The position numbers were made by a program, and so were the translations under genes. From Variovorax sp. WDL1 (GTDB lineage Bacteria > Pseudomonadota > Gammaproteobacteria > Burkholderiales > Burkholderiaceae_C): a DNA stretch of 36,280 bases. Shown in pieces: positions 16,793 through 25,213 of this stretch (position 1 is its first letter; every line of letters starts with the position of its first letter). Where the stretch lies: NCBI RefSeq assembly GCF_001541225.1, contig NZ_LMTS01000085.1:24900-61179 (forward strand), given 5' to 3'. The notes beneath the pieces were generated by a model, which had not been told where the DNA came from, searched no databases, and worked only from the letters and a program-made list of their open reading frames with translations.

Positions 16793-16911
16793 CGGCAGAT
16801 CCGGCTGTTCTGTCGCCAGCGCGCCGCCGCGTCGTATAGCATTCGCGCTGACGTTCCTGCCGCCTCCATGGACCTTCGTCCGGGACGGCGGGACGCACCG
16901 AGGACCTGCGC

Positions 16912-17994
16912 TTGGGCACCGACGACGCTTTCGCCGAATTGGGATTGGCATCCGGCGCGAGCGAGCGCGAAGTGAAGGCGGCATGGCGCCGGCTGGCATC
17001 GCAGTGGCACCCTGACCGCAACGGCAGCGCCGATGCCGTGGCCAGGATGCAGCGCATCAACCAGGCCTTCGAGGAGATCCGCCGCGCCGGATTCCTTGCC
17101 GCTCCCGAAGCGCCGGCCGACGCCGACGCTCCCGTTTCGACCGATCCCGGCCCCGCATTCGACGACCACGAGGGCGATGCGGCCGCGTTCCGCGATGGCG
17201 CGGGTACGGCCCGGCAGCGGCGGCCGATCCACCGGAAGGTGAAGTTGACGCTCGAAGAGGCCGCGGCCGGCTGCATCAAGGTGTTGCGGGGCAAGGTCAC
17301 CGAGACCTGCCGGACCTGCGCCGGCGCAGGCCACCAGGTGCTCGGCGGCCACTGCGTCCGATGCGGCGGCTCGGGCGCCGTGCCCAAGCGTTCCTTCTTC
17401 GGCTGGCCCAGCGGCCTGGTCGAATGCGAGGCCTGCCTCGGCGGCGGAATCGCGAGGCAGCCTTGCGCGGCCTGCAGGAGCACCGGAAAGACGGCGCCGC
17501 GCAGCTACCAGGTCAAGGTCCGCATTCCGCATGGCGTGCGCGATGGCGACCTGCTCCACGTCGACGGCCGGCGCCTGCGTCCCGAGCGGCTTCCGGCCGA
17601 TCTCGAAATCCGCGTCGAGCTGCTGGACCATGCCTTCTTCAAGCTCGACGATGACGGCACCCTTCGCTGCGAGGTCCCGGTCGATGGCTTTGCCTGGATC
17701 GCGGGCAAGCCGCTCCAGGTGCCGACCCTCACCGGCCTGCAGTCCCTGCAGCTGAGCCGCGGCCGGCTGTCTTATTGCCTGAAGGGCCAGGGATTTCCGT
17801 TGGAGCGCCGCGGCGCGCGCGGCGACCAATGGGTCACGCTGGTGCCCGTGTTCCCGGAGCAGCTCAGCACCGACCAGCAAATCCTTCTGGACCAGCTCTG
17901 CGCCACCACCGCCGGTGCCGGCGGGGTCGCGGACGACCGGCTCCAGGCGTGGCAGCGGGGCCTGCGCGCGTGGGAGCGGGGCATGCGCGGCTAG
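16912..17994 (+). CDS. DnaJ-like (type A) co-chaperone
   Basis: The product is 360 residues. A short J domain (about 3-60) has the H-P-D motif at 33-35. The Gly/Phe linker of true DnaJ is replaced by an acidic, Ala/Pro-rich stretch (about 62-100). Four zinc-finger CxxC pairs follow (Cys133/136, 148/151, 172/175, 185/188), then the C-terminal substrate-binding beta domains with IPHGVRDGDLLHVDG. It should stimulate a Hsp70 ATPase. No dnaK or grpE is nearby, so it is a paralogue rather than the main DnaJ. The start is read as TTG 16912; the upstream ATG at 16868 is out of frame. Start confidence is modest. Confidence 0.85.
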   Translation: MGTDDAFAELGLASGASEREVKAAWRRLASQWHPDRNGSADAVARMQRINQAFEEIRRAGFLAAPEAPADADAPVSTDPGPAFDDHEGDAAAFRDGAGTARQRRPIHRKVKLTLEEAAAGCIKVLRGKVTETCRTCAGAGHQVLGGHCVRCGGSGAVPKRSFFGWPSGLVECEACLGGGIARQPCAACRSTGKTAPRSYQVKVRIPHGVRDGDLLHVDGRRLRPERLPADLEIRVELLDHAFFKLDDDGTLRCEVPVDGFAWIAGKPLQVPTLTGLQSLQLSRGRLSYCLKGQGFPLERRGARGDQWVTLVPVFPEQLSTDQQILLDQLCATTAGAGGVADDRLQAWQRGLRAWERGMRG

Positions 17995-18024
17995 CGGCAT
18001 GTCGGCCGGCCCGGCATTGGGATC

Positions 18025-18482
18025 TTGGTAGGTGCGCGCGTGCTGCGCTCGACGACTCCCCATTCGCCACCCGGTCCGGCAAGCGCGCCGCGCCTCGGCT
18101 GGCGACGCGCCCTGTTCGTGCAGTTGCTCCTGATCGTCGTCACCACGGCGCTCGTGCATTTTTCCTGGGGGGCTGCCGTCAGTACGGCAGCGGCCTGCTG
18201 TGGATGGCTCCGCTGGGCTGGGCGTTGTACGGCCTTGTTTCGGTCGCAGGCCCTCTGGGCTGGCTGGTGGCCCCATTCACCGGCATGCCGTCCGCCGTAT
18301 CCACCGAGGCTGCCTGGGTCTCTTTGTGGGCGAGTGGTTGGGGATCGGCGCTTGTCGGATTCGCGGGATGGAAACTGGGCTTCGCTTCTCCGCGCCGGTG
18401 GATCATCTGGATGGGAATGCTCGGCTTCGCAGTCTTCTGCGGCGTTGCCTATGGCTTCCTTTGCATGGCAATGAGCGCCTAG
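18025..18482 (+). pseudogene. Small membrane protein gene split by a one-base frameshift
   Basis: One frame encodes a hydrophobic N-terminal helix (RRALFVQLLLIVVTTALVHF) up to 18166. From the six-G run at 18167-18172 a second frame continues with clear membrane sequence (GLLWMAPLGWALYGLVSVAG, GMLGFAVFCGVAYGFLCMAM) to TAG 18480. Adding one G to the run would join them into a protein of about 150 residues with four helices. The homopolymer makes a sequencing slip or a recent mutation equally likely. The proposed TTG start at 18025 is weak. The family is not recognised. It ends seven bases from the convergent binding-protein gene. Confidence 0.55.
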
Positions 18483-18489
18483 CGCAGCA

Positions 18490-19710
18490 TCACGAGCCCT
18501 TCCGCACGAGCGGGCACGCCGACTTCGCGAGCGGCTGGAACGCGTCCGCCGCGGGAATGGTCGCGAGCCGCTTGTAGTAGTCCCACGGGTACTTCGACTC
18601 GGCCGGCGTCTTCACCTGCATCAGGTACATGTCGTGCACCATCCGGCCGTCCTCGCGGATGCGGCCGTTCTTCGCGAAGAAGTCGTTGACCGGTGTGGCC
18701 TTCATCTTCGCCATCACCGTGCCGGTCGCGTCGGTGCCGGCGTCGCGCACCGCCCGCAGGTAGTGCATCGTCGACGAGTAGTTCGCCGCGTGGATCGCGG
18801 TGGGCATCTTCTTCATGCGCTCGAAGAAGCGGCGCGACCACTGGCGGGTCTCGTCGTTGCTGTCCCAATAGAAGGCCTCGGTCAGCATCACGCCCTGTGC
18901 CGCCTTCAGGCCGACGCCGTGGATGTCGGTGATGAACACCGCGAGGCCGGCCAGGTTCTGCTTGGCCGGGTCGATGCCGAATTCCTGCGCGGACTTGATC
19001 GCGTTGATGGTGTCGCTGCCGCCGTTGGCCAGCCCGATGATCTTCGCGCCCGAGCCCTTGGCCGCCACCATGAAGGAAGAGAAGTCGCTCGCGTTGAAGG
19101 GATGGCGCGAGGTCCCCACGACCTTGCCGCCGGCCGCCGTCACCACCTCCGTCACGTCGCGCTCGATCTGCTGGCCGAAGGCGTAGTCGGCCGTCAGGAA
19201 GTACCAGCTGTCGCCGCCCTTCTTCACGATCGCGCGCGCTGTGCCGTTGGCCATGGCGTAGGTGTCCCACGCGTAGTGGATGCTGTTGGGCGTGCAGCTT
19301 TCGTTGGTCAGGCGAAGCGCGCCGGCGCCATTGACGATGGCGATGCGGTTCTTCTGCTTCGCCATGTCCACCGCGGCGAGGGCGACGGCCGAATTGGTGA
19401 GGTCGGTGATCATGTCCACCTTCTGCACGTCGAACCACTCGCGCGCCTTGTTGGCGGCGATGTCGGCCTTGTTCTGGTGATCGACTTCCAGCACCTCGAT
19501 CGGCTTGCCGAGCACCTGGCCGCCGAAGTCTTCCACCGCCATCTTCACCGCCATGGCCGAGCCGCGGCCCGACAGCTCCGACAGCACGCCGCCCATGTCG
19601 GTGATGACGCCGATGCGCACCGCGCCGTCGGACACGGCATCTCCCTGCGCCTGCGCGATCGAGGCGATGGCGAGGGCGGCCGCGCCGCAGGCTCCTGCAA
19701 GTCTGTTCAT
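18490..19710 (-). CDS. LivK-type ABC transporter substrate-binding protein
   Basis: The product is 406 residues with a signal peptide (cleavage near residue 21, after A-Q-A) and a type I periplasmic-binding fold: VRIGVITDMGG at the start of the mature protein, VDMITDLTNSAVALA, a YFLTADYAFG strand, and GLANGGSDTINAIKSAQEFG. This branched-chain amino acid-like family also binds aromatic and other carboxylates. Permease and ATPase genes are missing from the operon, so it must share them or act as a sensor. GGAGA precedes the ATG. It is the last gene of the operon led by the acyl-CoA ligase, 36 bases after the SDR gene. Confidence 0.93.
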   Translation of the reverse strand: MNRLAGACGAAALAIASIAQAQGDAVSDGAVRIGVITDMGGVLSELSGRGSAMAVKMAVEDFGGQVLGKPIEVLEVDHQNKADIAANKAREWFDVQKVDMITDLTNSAVALAAVDMAKQKNRIAIVNGAGALRLTNESCTPNSIHYAWDTYAMANGTARAIVKKGGDSWYFLTADYAFGQQIERDVTEVVTAAGGKVVGTSRHPFNASDFSSFMVAAKGSGAKIIGLANGGSDTINAIKSAQEFGIDPAKQNLAGLAVFITDIHGVGLKAAQGVMLTEAFYWDSNDETRQWSRRFFERMKKMPTAIHAANYSSTMHYLRAVRDAGTDATGTVMAKMKATPVNDFFAKNGRIREDGRMVHDMYLMQVKTPAESKYPWDYYKRLATIPAADAFQPLAKSACPLVRKGS

Positions 19711-19746
19711 GATGATGTCTCCTTCGTTGTCGGCGAGGCGCGGCCC

Positions 19747-20523
19747 TCAGATCACGTTGCGGGTCAGGCCGCCGTCCACGCAGATGTTCTGGCCCGTGAT
19801 GTAGCTGGCCTGCATCGAGGCCAGGAAGGCGCACAGCCCGCCGAAGTCCTCCGCCGTGCCCAGCCGCTGCATGGGAATGCTGCGGGCCATGTCCTCGCGC
19901 ACGGCGCCTTCGTCCTGGCCGGTGCGGCGCTGGCGGTCGGCGATCACGCGTTGCAGCGCGCCGGTGTCCATCAGCCCCGGCAGCAGTCCGTTGACCGTGA
20001 TGCCGTGCGGCGCCACCTCGCGCGCCAGCGAGCCCATCGCACCGGTCAGGCCCACGCGCAGGCTGTTGGAAAGCGCCATGTTCGGATAGAGCTCCTTCAC
20101 CACGAAGGAGGTGATGTTGAGGATGCGGCCGAAGCGCGCCGCCCGCATGGCCGGCAGGAAGGCGCGCACCACCTCGAGCGGGCCGATCACGTTGGTCTCG
20201 TGGCTGATACGCCAGGCCGCGAGCTGCGTCTCCTCGAAGGGCGCGGCGGGCGGTCCGCCGGCATTGGTCACCACGATCGACGGCATGCCGATGCGCGAGA
20301 CGGCCTCGATCAGCCGCGCCCGCTGGTCCTCGTCGCCGATGTCGCCGGGCACGAACTGCGCCTGCGCCGACAGGCCGCGCGCGGTCGCCTCGCCGTGGGC
20401 GGCATCGCGCCCGTTGAGCAGCACGCGCACGCCCGCCTCGGCGAGCGCACGCGCGCAGGCCAGGCCCAGCCCCCGCGTGCCGCCGAGTACCAGCGCCGTC
20501 CTGCCCGCAATGCCGAGGTCCAT
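19747..20523 (-). CDS. SDR family oxidoreductase with altered catalytic Tyr/Lys
   Basis: The product is 258 residues with a Rossmann fold. The NAD(P) motif G-G-T-R-G-L-G is at 14-20 and N-A-G-G at 87-90. Ser139 is in the catalytic position, but the expected Tyr-x3-Lys is replaced: by spacing, Ser152 and Arg156 (in LSNSLR) stand in their places. This is seen in a distinct SDR subfamily with an LSNxLR segment and means the usual dehydrogenase mechanism cannot be assumed. It lies nine bases after the crotonase gene and probably acts on an acyl-CoA intermediate of the same pathway. The C-terminus VDGGLTRNVI is typical. Confidence 0.88.
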   Translation of the reverse strand: MDLGIAGRTALVLGGTRGLGLACARALAEAGVRVLLNGRDAAHGEATARGLSAQAQFVPGDIGDEDQRARLIEAVSRIGMPSIVVTNAGGPPAAPFEETQLAAWRISHETNVIGPLEVVRAFLPAMRAARFGRILNITSFVVKELYPNMALSNSLRVGLTGAMGSLAREVAPHGITVNGLLPGLMDTGALQRVIADRQRRTGQDEGAVREDMARSIPMQRLGTAEDFGGLCAFLASMQASYITGQNICVDGGLTRNVI

Positions 20524-20532
20524 GGCGTGTTT

Positions 20533-21360
20533 CTAGAAGGGGCAGGACGGGTCGAACTTCGGGCTGCGCTTCTCGCGCAGCGAGGCGATGCCTTCCTGCA
20601 CGTCCGGCCCCGAGAAGCCGATGAATTCGAGCGCCAGCGAGCTGTCGAACGTGGGCCCCGCCAGGCGCAGCCAGTTGTTGAGCGCGTACTTGGTCCAGCG
20701 GATGGCGGTCTGCGATCCGGCGGCCAGCTTCTCGGCCACCTCGAAGGCCTTCGCCACCAGCCGGTCTTCGGGCACCGCCAGCGAGACCAGGCCGATGCGC
20801 TCGGCCTCTTCGCCGGACACCGCCTCGCACAGCATCAGGTAGTACTTGGCCTTGGCCATGCCGCACAGCAGCGGCCACACGATGGCCGCATGGTCGCCGG
20901 CCGCCACGCCCAGGCGCGTGTGGCCGTCGATGATGCGCGCCGTGGTGCTGGCGATCGACACGTCGGCCAGCAGGCCGGCGACCAGCCCCGCGCCGACGGC
21001 CGGGCCGTGCATCGCCGAGACCACCGGCTTGGAGCAGTTGATCACGTTGTAGACCAGGTCGCGCGCCTCTCGCCAGACGCGGGCGCGAACATTGAAGTCG
21101 TTCGCCATGTCCTCCACCAGGCCCAGGTCGCCGCCGGCGGAGAAGCCCTTGCCCTCGCCGCGGATCAGCGCCACGCGCGTGGCCGGGTCCTTGTCGATGT
21201 CGCTCCAGATGGAGGCCAGCTCGCGGTGCAGCGTGTGGTCGGCGGTGGAGAGCTTCTTGTTGGCGCTCTGCGAGGCGCCCATCACCACCTCGAGGATGCC
21301 GTTGGGATGGGACTTCAGCGTGAGCGCGCTGTAGTGCGCGTAGGGGGATTCGTTGGCCAT
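20533..21360 (-). CDS. Enoyl-CoA hydratase/isomerase (crotonase) superfamily protein
   Basis: The product is 275 residues from ATG 21360, supported by AAGGA. The oxyanion-hole segments are clear: KGFSAGGDL at 71-79 and HGPAVGAGL at 118-126. By alignment from memory, the two catalytic glutamates of true hydratases are absent (positions near Ala128 and His147), and a [13 protein letters not shown] segment replaces the usual P-G-x-G-G-T-Q-R-L. It is therefore a crotonase-fold enzyme that may be a hydrolase, isomerase or decarboxylase rather than a hydratase. It sits second in the operon, after an acyl-CoA ligase, so its substrate should be a CoA thioester. Confidence 0.9.
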   Translation of the reverse strand: MANESPYAHYSALTLKSHPNGILEVVMGASQSANKKLSTADHTLHRELASIWSDIDKDPATRVALIRGEGKGFSAGGDLGLVEDMANDFNVRARVWREARDLVYNVINCSKPVVSAMHGPAVGAGLVAGLLADVSIASTTARIIDGHTRLGVAAGDHAAIVWPLLCGMAKAKYYLMLCEAVSGEEAERIGLVSLAVPEDRLVAKAFEVAEKLAAGSQTAIRWTKYALNNWLRLAGPTFDSSLALEFIGFSGPDVQEGIASLREKRSPKFDPSCPF

Positions 21361-21411
21361 GTTCAAAGTCCTTGTTCGATGAAAGAAGCTCGAAGGGAGC
21401 TCGGAGGGAGC

Positions 21412-22977
21412 TCAGATCTTCTTCCTTCCGGCCCAGTAGGGTTCCTTCAGCAGGTTCTTCTGGATCTTGCCGATGGGTGTCTTGGGAAAGCCCTCGACGA
21501 AGCGCACCAGCCGCGGCCGCTTGTGGCGCGCGAGCTTCTGCTCGCACTGCGCGACCACCCGCGCCTCGTCCAGCGTGCAGCCGGGCTTGAGCTGCACGTA
21601 GGCGGCGGGGACCTCGCCCCACCTGGCATCGGGAATGCCGAAGACCGCGCACTCCGCCACCTCGGGCAGCTCGTAGAGCACCTGCTCGATCTCTTTCGGG
21701 TAGACGTTCTCGCCGCCCGAGATCAGCATGTCCTTGGCGCGGTCGATCAGCGTGACGAAGCCTTCGGCGTCCATCACGCCGATATCCCCCGAGAGGCCCC
21801 AGCCGTTGCCGAGGCGGAAGAACTCGGCGGTCTGCTGCGGCTCGCCGTAGTAGCCGATCATCAGGTTGTCGCCGCGCGAGGCCACCTCGCCGAGCTCGCC
21901 CGCGGCGGCGGGGGTGCCGTCGGGGCGCAGCACCGCGACGTCGACGTTGTAGGGCTGGCGCCCCACGCTGCCCAGCTTGTCGCGCGCGCGCTGCCAGGGC
22001 AGGGCGGCGATCACGCCCATCTCGGACTGGCCGTAGATCTGCGTCAGCCGCAGCTGCGGCAGCTTGCGCATGAGCTCCACCTGCACCCAGTCGGGCATGG
22101 GCGCCCCGGCGAAGGACAGCTTGGTCCAGCTCTGGAGCTGGCGTTGCTCCAGGTCGGGCAGCATGGCCAGCGCATTGGCCTGCGTGGGCACCATGAAGGT
22201 GGCGGTGATGCGCTCGGCCTCCACCGCATCGATGTAGGCCTGCGGCGACCACGGCGTGACGAAGACCGTCGTGGCGCCGACCAGGATGGCCGGCTGGAAC
22301 ATGATGTTGAGCGCCGCCACGTGGAACAGCGGCGTGACGATCGCGACCACGTCGCTCGCCTCCAGGTGCTCTTCGACCACCACGGTGTGGGCGGTGATGG
22401 CGCGCGCGCGGTGGTTCATCAGCACGCCCTTGGGATGGCCGGTGGTGCCGCCCGTGTAGGTCATGCAGAAGGGGTCGCGCTCGTCGATGGCGACCTCGGG
22501 CGGCGTCGACGGATGTCCGTCGATGAAGCGCTCGAAGGCGATGGCACCCGGCACCTCGGCGTTGCCGCTGTCGCTGCCGCCGATGGCGACGAAGTGCCGG
22601 ATCTCCGGGCAGGACTCGCGCACCGCCGCCACCTTGTCGGCGAACTGCGCGTCGTAGATCAGCACCCGCGTGTCGGACTTGGCCAGCACGTAGCCCAGCT
22701 CCTCCGGCGCATAGAGGATCGAGATGTTGTTGAGCACGCAGCCCGAGCGCGCCACGCCGAAGAAGACGGCGCCATAAGCCGGCAGGTTGCGGCACAGCAT
22801 CGACACGGTCGCGCCGCGGGGCAGGCCCAGGCCCAGCACCGCGTGCGCGACCCGGTCGGCCAAGGCGTCGAGCTCGCTGTAGGGCACGCGCTCGCTGCCC
22901 TTCGGCCCGCGCAAGACGATGGCCGGCTTGTCCGGGAACCGGTGCGCCGAGCGGCGCAGCATGTCTCCTGTCAGCAT
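21412..22977 (-). CDS. Acyl-CoA synthetase (AMP-forming)
   Basis: The product is 521 residues of the ANL superfamily. The phosphate-binding loop Y-T-G-G-T-T-G-H-P-K-G is at about 174-184. YGQSEMG marks the adenine region, LSGDIG the ribose contact, and DRAKDMLISGGENVYP the hinge. A C-terminal Lys in KTPIGKIQKN would be the catalytic lysine. It activates a carboxylic acid with ATP and CoA. I chose ATG 22977 over the TTG six bases earlier because of Shine-Dalgarno spacing. It leads a four-gene operon (ligase, crotonase, SDR, binding protein) that looks like uptake and CoA-dependent breakdown of an organic acid, under the divergent IclR regulator. Confidence 0.93.
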   Translation of the reverse strand: MLTGDMLRRSAHRFPDKPAIVLRGPKGSERVPYSELDALADRVAHAVLGLGLPRGATVSMLCRNLPAYGAVFFGVARSGCVLNNISILYAPEELGYVLAKSDTRVLIYDAQFADKVAAVRESCPEIRHFVAIGGSDSGNAEVPGAIAFERFIDGHPSTPPEVAIDERDPFCMTYTGGTTGHPKGVLMNHRARAITAHTVVVEEHLEASDVVAIVTPLFHVAALNIMFQPAILVGATTVFVTPWSPQAYIDAVEAERITATFMVPTQANALAMLPDLEQRQLQSWTKLSFAGAPMPDWVQVELMRKLPQLRLTQIYGQSEMGVIAALPWQRARDKLGSVGRQPYNVDVAVLRPDGTPAAAGELGEVASRGDNLMIGYYGEPQQTAEFFRLGNGWGLSGDIGVMDAEGFVTLIDRAKDMLISGGENVYPKEIEQVLYELPEVAECAVFGIPDARWGEVPAAYVQLKPGCTLDEARVVAQCEQKLARHKRPRLVRFVEGFPKTPIGKIQKNLLKEPYWAGRKKI

Positions 22978-22986
22978 TTCCAAGCC

Positions 22987-23023
22987 TTTACGAAACGCGG
23001 AAAATGTTTTCGTTTAGCGTAAA
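22987..23023. promoter_or_regulatory. Nested inverted repeats, candidate IclR-family operator
   Basis: Outer arms TTTACG (22987-22992) and CGTAAA (23018-23023) enclose an inner GAAAA-TG-TTTTC repeat (23000-23011). The region is strikingly AT-rich for this genome and lies between the divergent ligase and IclR genes. The inner core resembles the G-G-A-A-A-n-n-T-T-T-C-C type of site bound by IclR proteins. Arm positions are near, but not exactly, concentric. Confidence 0.55.
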
Positions 23024-23089
23024 TGTGCTGCGCCGCCGATGTCAATCCGAGGACAACCCGAACCCCGCCATCCCGTACAGTCGCCCCCG

Positions 23090-23902
23090 ATGAGCACCTC
23101 CGCATCCCCCGCCCGCCGGAAGCGAGCTGGCGTCGGCACGGCCCCGAAGGCCGGCGTGCAGTCGGTGGAGAACGGCCTCGACCTCATGCTGATCGTGGCC
23201 CACCATCGCCGTCCGATGAAGATCACCGACATCGCCGAGCAGGCGGGCATCGCGCCCAGCAAGGCGCACCGCTACCTGGTGAGCTTTCTGCGCACCGGCT
23301 TCCTGGCGCAGGACCCGGAGACCGGCCTCTACGGCATGGGCCCGGTGGCGCTGGAGTTCAGCCTCTCCTGCCTCGCGACCCTCGAGCCGGTCTCGCTCGC
23401 CACGCGCGCGGCCGAGCGCCTGTGTGCGTCGCTGGGCCACACGGTCGCGGTGTCGGTCTGGGGCAGCTTCGGCCCGACGGTGGTGCGCTGGGAACAGCCG
23501 GCGCGGCCTGTGATGGTCAACATCGGCCTGGGCTCGGTGTTCCCGCTCTACCGCTCGGCCACGGGGCGCGTCTTCGCGGCCTTCCTGCAGCCCGAGCAGA
23601 TGGAGGCCTACCTGGCCTCCTCCGCCAACCGCGAAGAGCCCGCCGAGACCGATGAAACCGTCGACCAGGTGCGCGAGCGCGGCATGGCGCGCGCCATGGG
23701 CGACTTCATGGCCGGCATGAGCGCCTTCGCGGCGCCGGTGCTCGACGACCGCGGGCGCCTGGTGCTCGCCATCACCGTGCTCGGCTACAAGGCCGGCTTC
23801 GACCACCGCTGGAATGGCCCGGTCGCGCAGGCGCTGCGCGAGGCGGCGCAGACCCTGTCGCGCACGCTGGGCCACCAGCACGAGCGGCTGGCGCTGGGTT
23901 GA
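23090..23902 (+). CDS. IclR family transcriptional regulator
   Basis: The product is 270 residues. The N-terminal winged helix covers about 25-90 (SVENGLDLMLIVAHHRRPMK, ITDIAEQAGIAPSKAHRYL), and the C-terminal IclR effector domain has the typical SATGRVFAAF and APVLDDRGRLVLAITVLG segments. It binds a small carboxylate-type effector and usually represses or activates an adjacent catabolic operon. ATG 23090 starts just before a disordered basic stretch; the ATG at 23039 would add 17 residues and lies closer to the operator-like repeat. It is divergent from the acyl-CoA ligase operon, which is its likely target. Confidence 0.92.
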   Translation: MSTSASPARRKRAGVGTAPKAGVQSVENGLDLMLIVAHHRRPMKITDIAEQAGIAPSKAHRYLVSFLRTGFLAQDPETGLYGMGPVALEFSLSCLATLEPVSLATRAAERLCASLGHTVAVSVWGSFGPTVVRWEQPARPVMVNIGLGSVFPLYRSATGRVFAAFLQPEQMEAYLASSANREEPAETDETVDQVRERGMARAMGDFMAGMSAFAAPVLDDRGRLVLAITVLGYKAGFDHRWNGPVAQALREAAQTLSRTLGHQHERLALG

Positions 23903-23969
23903 GGCCGCACCGCGCGGCGCGGGTCTGCGCGGCGCGCAAGCCCGCAAGCCGCCTGCGAACCGATGATCC

Positions 23970-25064
23970 TCAGCGCGCGCTGCCGTCGCGCGCGGGCGCG
24001 AGCGCGGCCGCGACGCGCAACACCTTCTCGAGCTGCTCCACCGTGTAGGGCTTCTGCAGCCAGAAGGTGCCGGGCGCGAGCCGCGGCGGCCGCGGCAGGC
24101 CAGTCGCGAAGATCACCGGAAAGCCGCCTTGCCGATGCAGCTTCTGGGCGAGCTCGAGCCCGGAGAGGGCGGGCAGATTGATGTCCGCCATCAGGACGTC
24201 GAAGGCACCGTCGAGAAAGCGGCTGATCGCCACTTCAGCGCTCTTCACCCCCGTGGCCCAGTGGCCCAGCGTCCGCAGCAGCTCGAGCGTGACGGCCAGC
24301 ATGTCGGGATCGTCCTCCACCACCAGGATGCGCAGCTTCCGTGTCGATGCCGGCACGCGGACGGCGGCGGTGCCGCTGCTCAACTCGGCGCGCCGCTGCG
24401 CGATCCAGTCGAACAGGCAAAGCCGGAATTCCGCATCCCACGCCGGATGGGAGAGGGCATGGTCCGCGCATTCCAGCATCCGCACCTGCAGCGAGCGCGC
24501 CCGCGCGAAGGCTGCCGCGTAGTTCTCGATGACGGGGCGAGGCACCGTGTCGTCGCTGCCCGAGCCGACCAGCAGCACATCGCCCCGGAAACCGGCACAG
24601 GCGGCCAGCGCGCGGTTGTCCTCGGCGCGCAGCCGCAGCAGCCGGTAGGCAGCCAGGTCTTCCTTGTCGAGCTCCTCCTTGGGCGTCGTCCAGCCAATGT
24701 CGCGATAGAGCGCCGGGGAGCGCAGCGCGAGCCAGCGCACCGGACGCAGGGCACTCGCGAAAGCGGCCAGGTAGCCGCCATAGCTGACCGCCACCATGCC
24801 GATCGCGTCGCGATCGACCTCCGGCTCGGCGGCCAGCGCGTCGTACGCCGCCAGCACATCCTCCAGGTTGTCCTCGCGCGTCACCGCCGCCCGCTCGGCC
24901 GGCGACCATCCCTCGTTCGGCAGGTCGACCAGCCGGCAGGCCCAGCCCTGTGCGCAGAGGTCGCCCGCCAGCGCGCGGTAGCGCTCGCGGTGGTCATCGT
25001 CCCACCCGGGCACCAGCAGCGCGCCGGGCTTGCGAGCGGTGGTCGATGATGCCGGGCTGTCCAT
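23970..25064 (-). CDS. Alpha/beta hydrolase fused to a response-regulator receiver domain
   Basis: The 364-residue product joins two full domains. Residues about 12-225 are an alpha/beta hydrolase of the dienelactone hydrolase/S9-like kind: nucleophile Ser94 in VAVSYGG, an acid at D171/D172 in GSGSDDTVP, and His202 in ADHALSHPAW. Residues about 244-360 are a receiver domain: VVEDDPD (Asp251/252), phosphoacceptor Asp294 in MADINLPALSG, Thr321 in FATGLP and Lys338 in LQKPY. All key residues of both parts are present. Receiver domains normally drive DNA-binding or signalling outputs, so an N-terminal hydrolase output is unusual. No kinase gene is adjacent. ATG 25064 has no strong Shine-Dalgarno. 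Confidence 0.85.
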   Translation of the reverse strand: MDSPASSTTARKPGALLVPGWDDDHRERYRALAGDLCAQGWACRLVDLPNEGWSPAERAAVTREDNLEDVLAAYDALAAEPEVDRDAIGMVAVSYGGYLAAFASALRPVRWLALRSPALYRDIGWTTPKEELDKEDLAAYRLLRLRAEDNRALAACAGFRGDVLLVGSGSDDTVPRPVIENYAAAFARARSLQVRMLECADHALSHPAWDAEFRLCLFDWIAQRRAELSSGTAAVRVPASTRKLRILVVEDDPDMLAVTLELLRTLGHWATGVKSAEVAISRFLDGAFDVLMADINLPALSGLELAQKLHRQGGFPVIFATGLPRPPRLAPGTFWLQKPYTVEQLEKVLRVAAALAPARDGSAR

Positions 25065-25175
25065 GGTGATGGTCTGTTGTCGACGAGGCAGGCTGGAAGA
25101 TGCCGTCGCATCGGCCTGCGCCCCGTCAGCAGCGACCGCGTGCAGGTGCCCGCCGATGGCTCGGTGCCGCGTCTC

Positions 25176-25181
25176 TACAAT
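25176..25181 (+). promoter_or_regulatory. Possible -10 element (TACAAT) of the ParB-like gene
   Basis: TACAAT lies 32 bases before the ParB-like ATG in an otherwise G/C-rich stretch. No good -35 box sits at the standard distance, so this is tentative. Confidence 0.25.
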
Positions 25182-25213
25182 GCGGGCCCTTTCCTGCCCC
25201 TGATTCGCGCGCC

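Noticed and set aside
18479..22795. A 1,438-codon open frame on the - strand
   Set aside because: It is a shifted frame of the binding-protein, SDR, crotonase and ligase genes. Its translation is Arg/Gly/His-rich with no domain, whereas the four real genes have complete motifs.
18634..23022. A 1,462-codon open frame on the + strand
   Set aside because: It is antisense to the same four genes and is open only because high third-position G/C removes stops. Composition is His/Arg/Val-rich with no motifs.
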